From an uncultured Eggerthellaceae bacterium (GTDB lineage: Bacteria; Actinomycetota; Coriobacteriia; Coriobacteriales; Eggerthellaceae), in the NCBI GenBank assembly GCA_947650915.1, contig CANSWY010000001.1:186001-250000 (forward strand): DNA of 64,000 nt, given 5' to 3'. This document shows, one piece after another, positions 1 to 11,012 of the stretch (position 1 is the first letter of the stretch; every line of letters begins with the position of its first letter). The position numbers and the translations under genes were made by a program. The notes below the pieces were generated by a model. It saw nothing but the letters and a program-made list of their open reading frames with translations, made no database searches and was not told the origin of the DNA.

Positions 1-264
1 GTGGATGCCGCTACGGAGAAGCATGTGCCCAAGGTCACCACAGAGGGTGGTCATGTGCACGTGAACGTGGGGTCGGTGGACCACCCCATGCAGCCAGAGC
101 ACTACATCCAGTTCATCTGTCTGGTGAAGGATGCGGGCTATGAGATCCATCCTCTGCAGGCAGGAGAGGCGCCCGCCACTGATTTCTATCTGGGTGAAGG
201 CGAAGTGGCCCGCGAAGTGTACGAGTTCTGCAACATCCACGGTCTCTGGAAGCTGTCCCTGTAA
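1..264 (+). CDS. superoxide reductase (desulfoferrodoxin family), 5'-truncated by window
   Basis: The last 87 residues of a superoxide reductase, the iron enzyme that reduces superoxide to peroxide in the cytoplasm of anaerobes. The ligand set of the catalytic Fe(His)4Cys centre is visible in family order: His in EKHVP, His in VDHPM, His in PEHYI, then Cys and His in FCNIHGLWK near the C-terminus. The family is usually about 90-130 residues, so a short N-terminal part, possibly including a desulforedoxin-type domain, lies before the window. The GTG at base 1 is probably internal and not the start. The gene ends with TAA 73 bases before rpmE. It fits an anaerobic lifestyle. Confidence 0.85.
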   Translation: MDAATEKHVPKVTTEGGHVHVNVGSVDHPMQPEHYIQFICLVKDAGYEIHPLQAGEAPATDFYLGEGEVAREVYEFCNIHGLWKLSL

Positions 265-267
265 GTG

Positions 268-276
268 TGCTATCAT
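268..276 (+). promoter_or_regulatory. extended -10 promoter element for rpmE
   Basis: The sequence TGCTATCAT matches an extended -10 (TGn plus TATCAT) just after the stop of the superoxide reductase gene. No good -35 is visible, which is allowed for extended -10 promoters. It is placed to drive rpmE. Confidence 0.4.
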
Positions 277-294
277 TGCTCGGCTTGTCCAGGA

Positions 295-313
295 CCTTGG
301 TCGGAAACCAAGG
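295..313 (+). promoter_or_regulatory. hairpin in the rpmE leader
   Basis: CCTTGGT (295-301) pairs perfectly with ACCAAGG (307-313) around a CGGAA loop. It sits 24 bases before the rpmE start and just upstream of its GAGGAG ribosome binding site. No U-tract follows, so it is more likely a translational or stability element than a terminator. Confidence 0.4.
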
Positions 314-337
314 CATGAGCTGAGGAGTGTAGAGGAC

Positions 338-808
338 ATGAAGAAGGACATCCATCCGGAATATCTTGACTGCACGGTCCGGTGCAGCTGCGGGAACGAA
401 TTCACCACGCGTTCCACGAAGCCTGAGCTGCGCATCGACATCTGCAACGTGTGCCATCCGTTCTACACCGGCACCCAGAAGCTGATCGATACCGGCGGGC
501 GCGTCCAGCGCTTCGCTGACCGGTTCGGTTCCGCCTCTGAGGCGGTGGCTGAGCGCGAAGCTGCCAAGAAGGCGGAGCGCGCCGCCAAGATCGCTGAGCG
601 CGAAGCTGCCAAGAAGGCGGAGCGCGAAGCGAAGGCCAAGGAGAAGGAAGAGCGTGCGGCGAAGTATGCTGAGAAGGCTGCTGCTGCCGAGGCTGAAGCT
701 GAGGCTCAGGCAGAGGATGCGGCTGCAGATGCGGTCGCTGCTGATGCAGAGGCCATCGTCGAAGAGGCTCAGGCCGAAGCCGAGGCACCCGCGGAGAACG
801 CAGAGTAG
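338..808 (+). CDS. rpmE: 50S ribosomal protein L31 with long Ala/Glu/Lys-rich C-terminal extension
   Basis: Large-subunit ribosomal protein L31. Residues 1-70 are the L31 core, with the zinc-binding cysteines of the C+ type at C16, C18, C36 and C39. L31 is normally 70-90 residues; this one has 156 because about 85 residues of low-complexity, charged, probably helical sequence follow (repeats of EAAKKAER, then an acidic Ala/Glu tail). The start ATG at 338 is supported by GAGGAG at 322-327; the same frame is open further upstream but has no better start. A hairpin followed by TTT lies downstream. L21 in this window carries a similar low-complexity tail, so such tails may be a lineage habit. Function of the tail is unknown. 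Confidence 0.9.
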   Translation: MKKDIHPEYLDCTVRCSCGNEFTTRSTKPELRIDICNVCHPFYTGTQKLIDTGGRVQRFADRFGSASEAVAEREAAKKAERAAKIAEREAAKKAEREAKAKEKEERAAKYAEKAAAAEAEAEAQAEDAAADAVAADAEAIVEEAQAEAEAPAENAE

Positions 809-840
809 TCGCGGCATCGAGCATCGCTTCTGCGAAGGAA

Positions 841-869
841 GGGGACGGTCGCATGCGGCCGTCCCCTTT
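841..869 (+). terminator. intrinsic terminator after rpmE
   Basis: GGGGACGG (841-848) pairs with CCGTCCCC (859-866) around a 10-base loop and is followed by TTT. It lies between rpmE and glnA. Confidence 0.7.
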
Positions 870-916
870 GCATTCCGTTCCCCACGCCGTGCGTATCCCC
901 TATGATGGAGGTCATC

Positions 917-2245
917 ATGTCCAACCCTAGAAACCCTACCGTGGATTTCGTGCTGAAGACCATCGAGAGCCGCGACGTCCACTTCTTGCGCTGCTGGTTC
1001 ACCGATGTGCTGGGTGCCATGAAATCATTCGCCGTGGTGCCCGGAGAGCTGGAGCACGCCATCGATGAGGGCATGGCGTTCGATGCCAGCTGCATCAAGG
1101 GCTTCACGGAGGCGGATGAACCGGATGCTCTGGCATTCCCTGACCCCTCCACGTTCCAGGTGCTCCCTTGGCGCCCTCAAACGGATGCAGTGGCCCGCAT
1201 GTTCTGTGACGTGCGGATGCCGGATGGGTGCCCCTATGAGGGCGACCCGCGCTTCATCTTGAAACGCGTGCTGGCGCAGTGCGCAGATGCGGGCTTCACG
1301 CCGAACGTAGGCTGTGAGCTGGAGTTCTACTATTTCAAAGACGCCCAAAGCACCGAGGTGCTGGATGTGGGGAGCTGCTTCGATCTCACGTCCCTTGATT
1401 ACGCATCGGATCTGCGGAGGGACACCGTGCTCACGCTCGAGCACATGGGCATTCCGGTGGAGTATTCCCATCATGAGCTGGGGCACTCCCAGCATGAGAT
1501 AGACCTGCGCGCAACGGATGCGCTCGCCATGGCTGATTCCATCATGACCTACAAGCTGGTGGTGAAAGAGATCGCCATCAAGCATGGCGTGTTCGCATCA
1601 TTCATGCCCAAGCCCATGAACGGGCAGCCGGGAAGCGGGATGCACATCCACTTGAGCTTGTATGATGATGCGGGACAGAATGCTTTCTATGGTGCGTCCG
1701 ATCCGCAAGGTGTCAGCCTGTCTTCAACGGCCAAGAGCTTCATCGCGGGCGTTCTCGGACGTGCGCGCGAGATGAGCCTCGTCACGAACCAGTACGTGAA
1801 TTCGTACAAGCGGCTCTGTGCTGATGGCCTGGCTCCTACCAAGGTGGCCTGGACGCGGTCGAACCGCGAGGCCATCGTGCGCGTGCCCGGATATCGGCCG
1901 GATGATCCGGATGCGTGCCGCGCTGTGCTTCGCAGCCCCGATGTGGCTGCGAATCCGTATCTGGTCCTTGCAAGCTTCCTTGCCGCGGGTCTTGAGGGCG
2001 TGCGACAGGGGCTCTCCTTGCCCGATCCGTGCGGAGCGGATGCATGCCCGGCGGATGCCGTTGCGGGCAGCTTGCCAGAGAACCTGGGAGAGGCCATCGC
2101 CGCATTCAAGGACAGCGCGTTCATGCGCCGGGTCCTGGGCGAGCGCACCCATGGATTCCTCTTGTCCGCGAAGACCGAAGAGTGGCAGCGTTATCAGTCC
2201 CATGTGGATGCCTGGGAGCGCGACCGTCTTTTGGCGGTGCTCTGA
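917..2245 (+). CDS. glnA: glutamine synthetase, type I
   Basis: Makes glutamine from glutamate, ammonia and ATP as a cytoplasmic dodecamer. The length of 442 residues fits the GSI-alpha size. Active-site signatures are present: the ExE metal ligands in CELEFYYF (E134, E136), HHELGHSQHEIDLR, NGQPGSGMHIHLS for ATP and metal binding, and NRE in the glutamate-binding region. There is no NLYDLP-type adenylylation site near the C-terminus, so control by AMP addition is unlikely. Where Bacillus GS has EGFVRIEE (feedback Arg62) this protein has KGFTEADE, so that Arg is replaced. ATG 917 was chosen over 902 and 905 because GGAGG at 907-911 serves it. The stop is one base before the GlnR-like gene. Confidence 0.95.
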   Translation: MSNPRNPTVDFVLKTIESRDVHFLRCWFTDVLGAMKSFAVVPGELEHAIDEGMAFDASCIKGFTEADEPDALAFPDPSTFQVLPWRPQTDAVARMFCDVRMPDGCPYEGDPRFILKRVLAQCADAGFTPNVGCELEFYYFKDAQSTEVLDVGSCFDLTSLDYASDLRRDTVLTLEHMGIPVEYSHHELGHSQHEIDLRATDALAMADSIMTYKLVVKEIAIKHGVFASFMPKPMNGQPGSGMHIHLSLYDDAGQNAFYGASDPQGVSLSSTAKSFIAGVLGRAREMSLVTNQYVNSYKRLCADGLAPTKVAWTRSNREAIVRVPGYRPDDPDACRAVLRSPDVAANPYLVLASFLAAGLEGVRQGLSLPDPCGADACPADAVAGSLPENLGEAIAAFKDSAFMRRVLGERTHGFLLSAKTEEWQRYQSHVDAWERDRLLAVL

Positions 2246-2246
2246 G

Positions 2247-2915
2247 ATGGGCAAGCATGTTGCGTTCATCGCGGACTCTCTGGACAACGCGCGCCGCTAC
2301 AAGCGGATCATGGAAGGCATGGATGTGTCCATCTCTGCCGGATCATCTGCGCAGGCGCGCAAGCTCTTGCAGGCAGAGGAAGCCTTTGATCTGGTCATCT
2401 TGGAAGCCTGTGGGGAGGTGAGCGCCAAGACGGCCCTCGTGGAAGGGGCGCTCTCTGAAGAGAGCGGAGCGGCCCTCCTCATCATCGTGAGCCAGGCAGA
2501 TTTGTCGGGTTTCCGTTTGCCCGTGCGCGGCAACGCTGATTTCGTCATGGCGGATGCCACCGATGAGGAGTGCGCTACGCGCGTGCGCCAGCTCCTCTGG
2601 CCGGGCAATGAATCCAGCAGCGCCGATCTGATCTGCATCGATGCCATGACGGTGAACCTGGCCACGTATCAGGTGAAAGTGGGCGGACAGCCGCTCGATC
2701 TGACGTATCTGGAATATGCGCTCTTGGCTTTCCTTGTCACCCACCCCGGTCGCACCTATTCGCGTGACGCTCTTCTCAGGCGCGTGTGGGGGTTCGATTA
2801 TTATGGCGGTTCTCGCACGGTGGACGTGCATGTGCGCCGCGTGCGCGCGAAGCTGGGGCCGGAGCTGGCCCAGCATCTGGAGACCGTGCGCGGCGTCGGA
2901 TACCTTTGGTCTTAG
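2247..2915 (+). CDS. orphan OmpR/PhoB-type response regulator with degenerate receiver (GlnR-like candidate)
   Basis: A 222-residue DNA-binding protein. Residues 1-115 have a receiver-like fold but lack phosphotransfer residues: the acidic pair after strand 1 is replaced by FIADS, and the phospho-Asp position reads VILE. Residues 125-222 are a clear winged-helix Trans_reg_C domain (LTYLEYALLAFL, then RTVDVHVRRVRAKLG and VRGVGYLW). No histidine kinase is nearby. It starts one base after the glnA stop, so the two are probably co-transcribed. Actinobacterial GlnR is an orphan OmpR-type regulator with an atypical receiver that controls glnA and amtB, so the location suggests the same role here. 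That role is inference from domain type and context. Confidence 0.75.
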   Translation: MGKHVAFIADSLDNARRYKRIMEGMDVSISAGSSAQARKLLQAEEAFDLVILEACGEVSAKTALVEGALSEESGAALLIIVSQADLSGFRLPVRGNADFVMADATDEECATRVRQLLWPGNESSSADLICIDAMTVNLATYQVKVGGQPLDLTYLEYALLAFLVTHPGRTYSRDALLRRVWGFDYYGGSRTVDVHVRRVRAKLGPELAQHLETVRGVGYLWS

Positions 2916-2943
2916 ACGAACGTTCAGCAGAAAGGCGCTTCCC

Positions 2944-5571
2944 ATGTCGAAGAAAGTGGCGGTCATCGATGGCAATTCGCTCATGCATAGGGCCTATCAT
3001 GCCATCCAAACGCCCATGTCAGCCAAAGACGGCACGCCCACCAATGCGGTGTTCGGCTTCATGCAGATGCTCTGCAAGTTCGCCGAAGACGCGCAGCCCG
3101 ATGCGCTCATCTGCGCGTTCGATGCGGGCAAGCCGGAGTTCCGCATCCAGGAGATGCCCGGCTACAAGGCCCAGCGGCCTCCTATGGACGATGACCTGCG
3201 CGTGCAGTTCCCCATCATCGAAGAGTTGTTGTCCTCCATGTGCATCCCCATCGTCAAGGTGAAGGGCTGGGAGGGGGATGACATCCTGGGCACCATCGCT
3301 GCGCGCGATGAGGAGCTGGGGTTCGAGACGCTCTTGGTGACCGGGGACAAGGATGCTTGCCAGCTGGCCTCTCCGCTCACGAAGATCGTCACCACCAAGC
3401 GCGGCATCACGGACGTGGTGGTCTCAGGGCCTGATGAGGTGCGGGAGCGTTATGGCGTCTCTCCTGAGCAGTTCTGCGATTACTTGGGCCTCATGGGGGA
3501 TTCTTCGGACAACATCCCCGGTGTTCCGGGCATCGGCCCGAAGAAGGCCACGCAGCTGCTCCAGACCTATGAGAGCATCGAAGGCATCTATGGGCACATC
3601 GACGAGCTGAAAGGCAAGCTGCGGGAGAGCCTCATCGAGAACGAACAGGCGGCGCGCCTGAGCCGTCAGATCGCCACCATCGTCCGCGACCTGGATTTTG
3701 AGCTGGATCTGGAAGGCGCGTCGTTCCCTGCGTTCAGCGCGCATGAGGTGGAGGACTCGTTCGGGAAATACCAGCTGCGCGCCCCCCTTGCACGCGTGCT
3801 GTCGCTTATCCAGGTGGAAGCAGCCCGTGATGAGCTTGCGGTGGATGCGGGGAAGCGCTTGGATGCGCCGGCGTGGCGCGGTCTGGTGGATGGCGCGCGG
3901 AGGGAAGGGACGTGCGTGGGAGCGGCCTTTGTGCGCGGAGAGGCTGACACCATCTTCGGACAGTCGGTGAAGCTTGCGCTCTGTGCGGGCGGCGCTCACG
4001 TGGTCTTGGAAGACGCCGAGGCGGAAGAGGCGGTGGCTCATCTGGTGCGCACGGCGCGGTTCGCCACGCTGGATGCGAAGGCGCTCCTGCAGATGGTCTA
4101 TCCGCCCGACACCTCCTTGGCTGCGCGCGTGACCGAAGAAGAGCTTTCTGCGCACGAGGGGTTCGATCTGTCCTTGGCGGCCTATGCGCTGGAGTCCACG
4201 GTCAATTCGTATTCTTTCGAGGCGCTTGCTGAGCGCTTTTTGGAGGGCGTGCTCCCTGAAGTCCACGGTGAAGAGGAAGAGCTGGTCCAGCATGCGGCGC
4301 TCTGCTGTCTTCTGGAGCCTGTCGTCGCGCGTGCATTGGATGAGGACGGATCAGAGGAAGTGTATGCGCAGATCGACCTGCCCTTGGTGGCGGTGCTCTG
4401 CCAGATGGAGCGCACGGGCGTGGTGGTGGATGTGGATCAGCTGAAGCGCCTTTCCGCTGATGCGGATGCCAGCCTGAAGGAGATCGCCCGGCGCATCTTC
4501 GCGGAGGCGGGGGAGGAGTTCAACATAGATTCCCCCAAGCAGCTCTCCCATATCCTGTTCGAGGTCATGGGGCTCAAGCCCCTGAAGAAGAACTCGCGCG
4601 GCTATTCCACGGATGCCCGCGTCATGCGCGAGCTGGCGAAGACGGCCTCCATCGCCGATGACGTCCTCAAGTATCGCGAGCTTTCCAAGCTTCGTTCCAC
4701 CTACCTGGACAATCTGCCGAAGATGCGCGCGGGGGATGGGCGCGTGCATACCGTCTTCCATGAAACGGTGACGGCCACCGGGCGCCTCTCTTCATCCGAT
4801 CCGAATCTCCAGAACATCCCCGTGCGCACCGATCTGGGCCGTCGCATCCGGGAATGCTTCGTGCCCCTTGAAGAGGGGAGCGTCTTTTTGGCGGCGGACT
4901 ATTCCCAGATAGAGCTGCGCCTGTTGGCGCACCTGTCCCAAGACGAACACCTGATCAGCGCCTTTGAATCCGGTGAGGATTTCCATGCCAGCACCGCTGC
5001 GCGCGTGAACGGCATCAGCGTCGATGAGGTGACGCCGGAATTGCGCAGCCGCGCGAAAGCGGTCAACTTCGGCATCGTCTACGGGCAGCAGGCCTATGGG
5101 CTCTCCCAGTCGCTGGACATCCCCGTCCCTGAAGCCGCGGAGATGATCCAGCGCTATTTCGAAGCGTATCCGAAGGTGCGCGCCTATTTGGATTCCATCG
5201 TGGAGGACACGGCGGCCCACGGCTTCGCGCAGACGATGTTCGGCCGCAAGCGGCACATTCCTGAGATCCGAGCCACCAACAAGAACATGCGTGCCCAAGG
5301 GGAGCGCACTGCCATGAACCACCCCATGCAGGGTGCGGCGGCTGACATCATCAAGATGGCCATGCGCCAGGTCCAAGATCGCATCATCTGCGACGGGCAC
5401 GAAGCGAAGATGATCCTGCAAGTGCACGATGAGCTGGACTTCTCGGTGCCGGAGGCGGAAGCGGAGGCGCTGGGAGCGATGGTGAAAGAAGTCATGGAGG
5501 GCGTGGTTCGGCTCTCCGTGCCGTTGGTGGCCGATGTCCAATGGGGACCGAACTGGGCGTCAGCCCACTGA
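2944..5571 (+). CDS. polA: DNA polymerase I
   Basis: Repair and Okazaki-fragment polymerase, 875 residues, the usual family length. Residues 1-290 are the 5'-3' exonuclease (VIDGNSLMHRAYHA, WEGDDILGT, TGDKDACQL, helix-hairpin-helix GVPGIGPKKA). Residues about 300-490 occupy the place of the 3'-5' exonuclease, but the DxE motif is not visible, so proofreading is probably lost. The polymerase motifs are intact: A (ADYSQIELRLLAH), B (RAKAVNFGIVYGQQAYG) and C (LQVHDELDF). ATG 2944 was chosen because the protein then begins MSKKVAVIDGNS, typical of the family. The gene lies 28 bases after the regulator gene. Confidence 0.95.
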   Translation: MSKKVAVIDGNSLMHRAYHAIQTPMSAKDGTPTNAVFGFMQMLCKFAEDAQPDALICAFDAGKPEFRIQEMPGYKAQRPPMDDDLRVQFPIIEELLSSMCIPIVKVKGWEGDDILGTIAARDEELGFETLLVTGDKDACQLASPLTKIVTTKRGITDVVVSGPDEVRERYGVSPEQFCDYLGLMGDSSDNIPGVPGIGPKKATQLLQTYESIEGIYGHIDELKGKLRESLIENEQAARLSRQIATIVRDLDFELDLEGASFPAFSAHEVEDSFGKYQLRAPLARVLSLIQVEAARDELAVDAGKRLDAPAWRGLVDGARREGTCVGAAFVRGEADTIFGQSVKLALCAGGAHVVLEDAEAEEAVAHLVRTARFATLDAKALLQMVYPPDTSLAARVTEEELSAHEGFDLSLAAYALESTVNSYSFEALAERFLEGVLPEVHGEEEELVQHAALCCLLEPVVARALDEDGSEEVYAQIDLPLVAVLCQMERTGVVVDVDQLKRLSADADASLKEIARRIFAEAGEEFNIDSPKQLSHILFEVMGLKPLKKNSRGYSTDARVMRELAKTASIADDVLKYRELSKLRSTYLDNLPKMRAGDGRVHTVFHETVTATGRLSSSDPNLQNIPVRTDLGRRIRECFVPLEEGSVFLAADYSQIELRLLAHLSQDEHLISAFESGEDFHASTAARVNGISVDEVTPELRSRAKAVNFGIVYGQQAYGLSQSLDIPVPEAAEMIQRYFEAYPKVRAYLDSIVEDTAAHGFAQTMFGRKRHIPEIRATNKNMRAQGERTAMNHPMQGAAADIIKMAMRQVQDRIICDGHEAKMILQVHDELDFSVPEAEAEALGAMVKEVMEGVVRLSVPLVADVQWGPNWASAH

Positions 5572-5630
5572 GAGCGTCCACCGGCTGCACCGTTCCTGCA
5601 AGAAAATGACCTCAGGGGCAAGATATCCGG

Positions 5631-5659
5631 TTGACGGCGCACGACCGCATTGGTAGGAT
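5631..5659 (+). promoter_or_regulatory. sigma70-type promoter for rplU-rpmA
   Basis: TTGACG (5631-5636), a 17-base spacer and TAGGAT (5654-5659). This is one of the best matches to the sigma70 consensus in the window. Transcription would start near 5666, about 35 bases before rplU. Confidence 0.75.
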
Positions 5660-5699
5660 ATCGCCTTGCGTTTGGACACATTCAAGGAGACAAGAAGCA

Positions 5700-6191
5700 A
5701 TGTACGCAATCGTTAAGACCGGCGGTAAGCAATACAAAGTCGCGCTTGGGGACAAGCTCAATGTGGAGAAGCTCCCCGCGGAGGTCGGTGACAAGGTAGA
5801 GCTCGCCACCATCTGCGTCGTGGATGGCAAGGACGTCATCGCAGACCCTGCAAAGGCTGCGGAGACCAAGGTGCAGGCCGTCGTCGTCGATCAATTCAAG
5901 GACAAGAAGGTCATCGTCTTCAAGTTCAAGAAGCGCAAGAACTACAAGCGCAAGCGCGGCCATCGGCAGAATCTGACCCGCATCCAGATCGTGGGCATCG
6001 GCTCTGAGACCTACAAGGAGCCGGCGAAGAAGGCTGCCAAGAAAGCCGATGCTGAGACTGCTCCGAAGAAGAGCGCTGCGAAGGCCGATGACGCGAAGGC
6101 GGAGAAGAAACCGGCTGCGAAGAAGGCTGCGCCCAAGAAGGCCGCTGCGAAAAAGACCGAAGAGAAGCCCGCTGAGAAGGCTGACGAATAA
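5700..6191 (+). CDS. rplU: 50S ribosomal protein L21 with Lys/Ala-rich tail
   Basis: Ribosomal protein L21. Residues 1-105 match the family (MYAIVKTGGKQYKV at the start; FKKRKNYKRKRGHRQ rRNA-binding stretch). The usual length is about 100 residues; here another 58 residues of Ala/Lys repeats (PAKKAAKKA-like) make 163 in all. The tail resembles histone-H1-like segments and would be highly basic. ATG 5700 has AAGGAGA at 5684-5690 upstream. It is the first gene of rplU-rpmA-obgE. Confidence 0.95.
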   Translation: MYAIVKTGGKQYKVALGDKLNVEKLPAEVGDKVELATICVVDGKDVIADPAKAAETKVQAVVVDQFKDKKVIVFKFKKRKNYKRKRGHRQNLTRIQIVGIGSETYKEPAKKAAKKADAETAPKKSAAKADDAKAEKKPAAKKAAPKKAAAKKTEEKPAEKADE

Positions 6192-6221
6192 TCTGATCTC
6201 AAGATCCACGGAGGTTCAACC

Positions 6222-6473
6222 ATGGCACACAAGAAAGGCCTCGGCTCTACCAGGAACGGCCGAGATTCACACGCGAAGCGCCTCGGCTGCAAGATGTTCG
6301 CCGGTCAGAAGGTGCGCACGGGCAACGTCATCGTTCGTCAGCGTGGCACGCACTTCCATCCCGGTGAGAACGTGGGACGCGGCAGCGATGACACGCTGTT
6401 CGCTCTCTGTGACGGCACGCTGAAGTACACCCGCGGTGACAAGCGCAAGGTGCATGTGATTCCAGAGGCATGA
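6222..6473 (+). CDS. rpmA: 50S ribosomal protein L27
   Basis: L27, 83 residues, begins [16 protein letters not shown], so it lacks the cleavable N-terminal extension found in Firmicutes L27. The N-terminal arm reaches toward the peptidyl-transferase centre. The core [23 protein letters not shown]-type signature is present. The ribosome binding site ACGGAGG precedes ATG 6222, 30 bases after rplU. Confidence 0.97.
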   Translation: MAHKKGLGSTRNGRDSHAKRLGCKMFAGQKVRTGNVIVRQRGTHFHPGENVGRGSDDTLFALCDGTLKYTRGDKRKVHVIPEA

Positions 6474-6510
6474 CTTTTCCATGCCGATCGGCTTGACAGC
6501 AACGTTGACT

Positions 6511-6540
6511 GAGGGGCCCTCGCAAGAGGGCTCTTCTTGT
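6511..6540 (+). terminator. hairpin between rpmA and obgE
   Basis: An 11-base-pair stem (6511-6521 with 6526-6536, two G-T pairs) closed by a GCAA tetraloop and followed by TTGT. It may be an attenuating terminator separating abundant ribosomal-protein transcripts from the obgE-rsfS genes. Confidence 0.6.
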
Positions 6541-6542
6541 AA

Positions 6543-9103
<2,561 letters not shown>

Positions 9104-9123
9104 CGTCCGAATAGGAGGAGTGC

Positions 9124-10407
9124 ATGGATCTTGTCCGGCAGATGACGGGAGTGGCGCAGAAGGCGGCACGTGCCGCGGAGCGCATGGCGTCCATGGATGC
9201 GGAGGTGCGCGATGGCGCGCTCATGCAGATGGCGACTGCATTGAGGGCGGAAGCGGCATCAATCTTGTCCGCGAATGCGCTGGATGTATCCGCAGCGCGT
9301 GAAATCGGTTTGAAGGATTCCCTCATCGACCGGCTCGCCCTCGACGAAGGCCGCGTGGAGGACATGGCTTCAGCGCTGGAAGACCTGACCGCGCTCCCGG
9401 ATCCTGTGGGGCGCATCCTGGAAGAGCGCACGTTGGATTCCGGCATCCATCTCAGGCGCGTGAGCGTGCCTTTGGGTGTGGTCTGCGTGATCTATGAGGC
9501 GCGGCCGAACGTGACGGCTGATGCGGCCGGCATCTGTCTCAAGGCTGGCAACGCCTGCATCCTGCGCGGCGGTTCCTCGGCGGCCCGCTCCAACGCCGCC
9601 ATTGCTGATGTCCTGGCGCGCGCCGCCGTGGCAGCGGGGCTGCCGGATGGCTCCATTCAGGCCGTCACCACAGCTGACCGGGCGGCAGCTGATGCGCTCA
9701 TGCAGCTGCACGGGTTGGTGGACGTCATCATTCCTCGTGGCGGTGCTGGCCTCATCCAGCATTGCGTCGATGCCTCTAAAGTGCCGGTCATCGAGACGGG
9801 GACGGGCAACTGCCATGTGTACGTGCATGAGAGCGCTGATGTGGACCGCGCGGTGCGCATCGCGGAGAACGCGAAGTGCCGGCGTTATGGTGTCTGCAAT
9901 GCGGCGGAAACGTTGCTCATCGATGAGGCCTGCGCGCCTCGTGTCCTGCCTCCCATCTTGGATGCGCTCACCTCCCATGGCGTGCGCTTGCATCTGGATG
10001 AGGCGTCGTTCTCCATCGCGCAAGATGCGATCGCAAACGGCGCTGGGCACGATGCGATGCCGGCGACGGATGCGGACTGGGCCACAGAATATCTGGCACC
10101 AGAGATCGCAGTGAAGTGCGTGGCGGACGTGGATGCGGCAGTGGAGCACATCAACCGTTACGGCACGCGCCATTCCGAGGCCATCGTCGCAGAGGATGCG
10201 GAGGCCATCCAGCGGTTTCTGAATGGCGTGGACGCGGCGGCCGTGTATGCGAACGCTTCCACGGCCTTCACGGATGGCGCGCAATTCGGCCTGGGCGCTG
10301 AGATCGGCATCTCCACCCAGAAGCTGCATGCACGCGGTCCGTTCGCCGCCGATGCGCTGACCTCCCACAAGTACATCCTGGAAGGCTCTGGACAGGTGCG
10401 CGGCTGA
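9124..10407 (+). CDS. proA: glutamate-5-semialdehyde dehydrogenase (gamma-glutamyl phosphate reductase)
   Basis: Second step of proline synthesis: NADPH-dependent reduction of gamma-glutamyl phosphate. It has 427 residues and the aldehyde-dehydrogenase fold; GVVCVIYEARPNVTADAAG, LRGGSSAARSN and the catalytic Cys region RRYGVCNAAETLLID are visible. TAGGAGG immediately before ATG 9124 is the binding site. The TGA overlaps the nadD start codon. Confidence 0.96.
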   Translation: MDLVRQMTGVAQKAARAAERMASMDAEVRDGALMQMATALRAEAASILSANALDVSAAREIGLKDSLIDRLALDEGRVEDMASALEDLTALPDPVGRILEERTLDSGIHLRRVSVPLGVVCVIYEARPNVTADAAGICLKAGNACILRGGSSAARSNAAIADVLARAAVAAGLPDGSIQAVTTADRAAADALMQLHGLVDVIIPRGGAGLIQHCVDASKVPVIETGTGNCHVYVHESADVDRAVRIAENAKCRRYGVCNAAETLLIDEACAPRVLPPILDALTSHGVRLHLDEASFSIAQDAIANGAGHDAMPATDADWATEYLAPEIAVKCVADVDAAVEHINRYGTRHSEAIVAEDAEAIQRFLNGVDAAAVYANASTAFTDGAQFGLGAEIGISTQKLHARGPFAADALTSHKYILEGSGQVRG

Positions 10408-11012
10408 TGCGACGCGTGGGCATCATGGGCGGCACGTTCGACCCCATCCATATGGGGCACCTGTCCTGTGCCGAAATGGCGCGCGATGCATGCGCCTTGG
10501 ACGAGGTGCTGTTCGTGACGGCGGGCAATCCCAATTTCAAGCAGGATCGCCGGATCGCTCCAGCGAAGGAGCGCCATGCCATGGTTGAGCTCGCGGTGCA
10601 GGGGAACGCCGCATTCTCGGCATCGGATGCAGAGATCGGAGGCGCGGAGGTCGCCTACACGGCGGACACGCTCGCGCGCCTGTCCGGTGAAAGACCTGAC
10701 GCAGAGCTCTTCTTCATCATGGGAACGGATTCTCTGATGACGCTGGCGCATTGGAAGAATGCATCCCGCATCGCAGAGCTGGCTTGCATCATCTGCGTCT
10801 CGCGTCCGGGATTCATGCCGGATGGGACCGTGCTCTCAAGCCTTGAAGAGATGGGATTCCGCATCAAGATGGTCGAGGCGCCGCTCCTGGACATCTCTTC
10901 CAGCCAGATCCGCGCCCGCGTGGCGCGCGGCGAGACGGTCAGGTATCTGGTGCCCGACCAGGTGCACAGCTATCTTCAGGCAACGGGCCTGTATCGGAAG
11001 GAGCGAGCATGA
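10407..11012 (+). CDS. nadD: nicotinate-nucleotide adenylyltransferase
   Basis: Makes deamido-NAD from nicotinate mononucleotide and ATP. The nucleotidyltransferase signature GGTFDPIHMGHL is at residues 8-19 and the second motif DISSSQIRAR is near the C-terminus. The 201-residue length is typical. It overlaps proA by one base and yqeK by four. Confidence 0.95.
   Translation: MRRVGIMGGTFDPIHMGHLSCAEMARDACALDEVLFVTAGNPNFKQDRRIAPAKERHAMVELAVQGNAAFSASDAEIGGAEVAYTADTLARLSGERPDAELFFIMGTDSLMTLAHWKNASRIAELACIICVSRPGFMPDGTVLSSLEEMGFRIKMVEAPLLDISSSQIRARVARGETVRYLVPDQVHSYLQATGLYRKERA

Noticed and set aside
6493-6498. TTGACA as a -35 for obgE
   Set aside because: No -10-like hexamer is found 16-18 bases downstream; that place is the stem of a hairpin.
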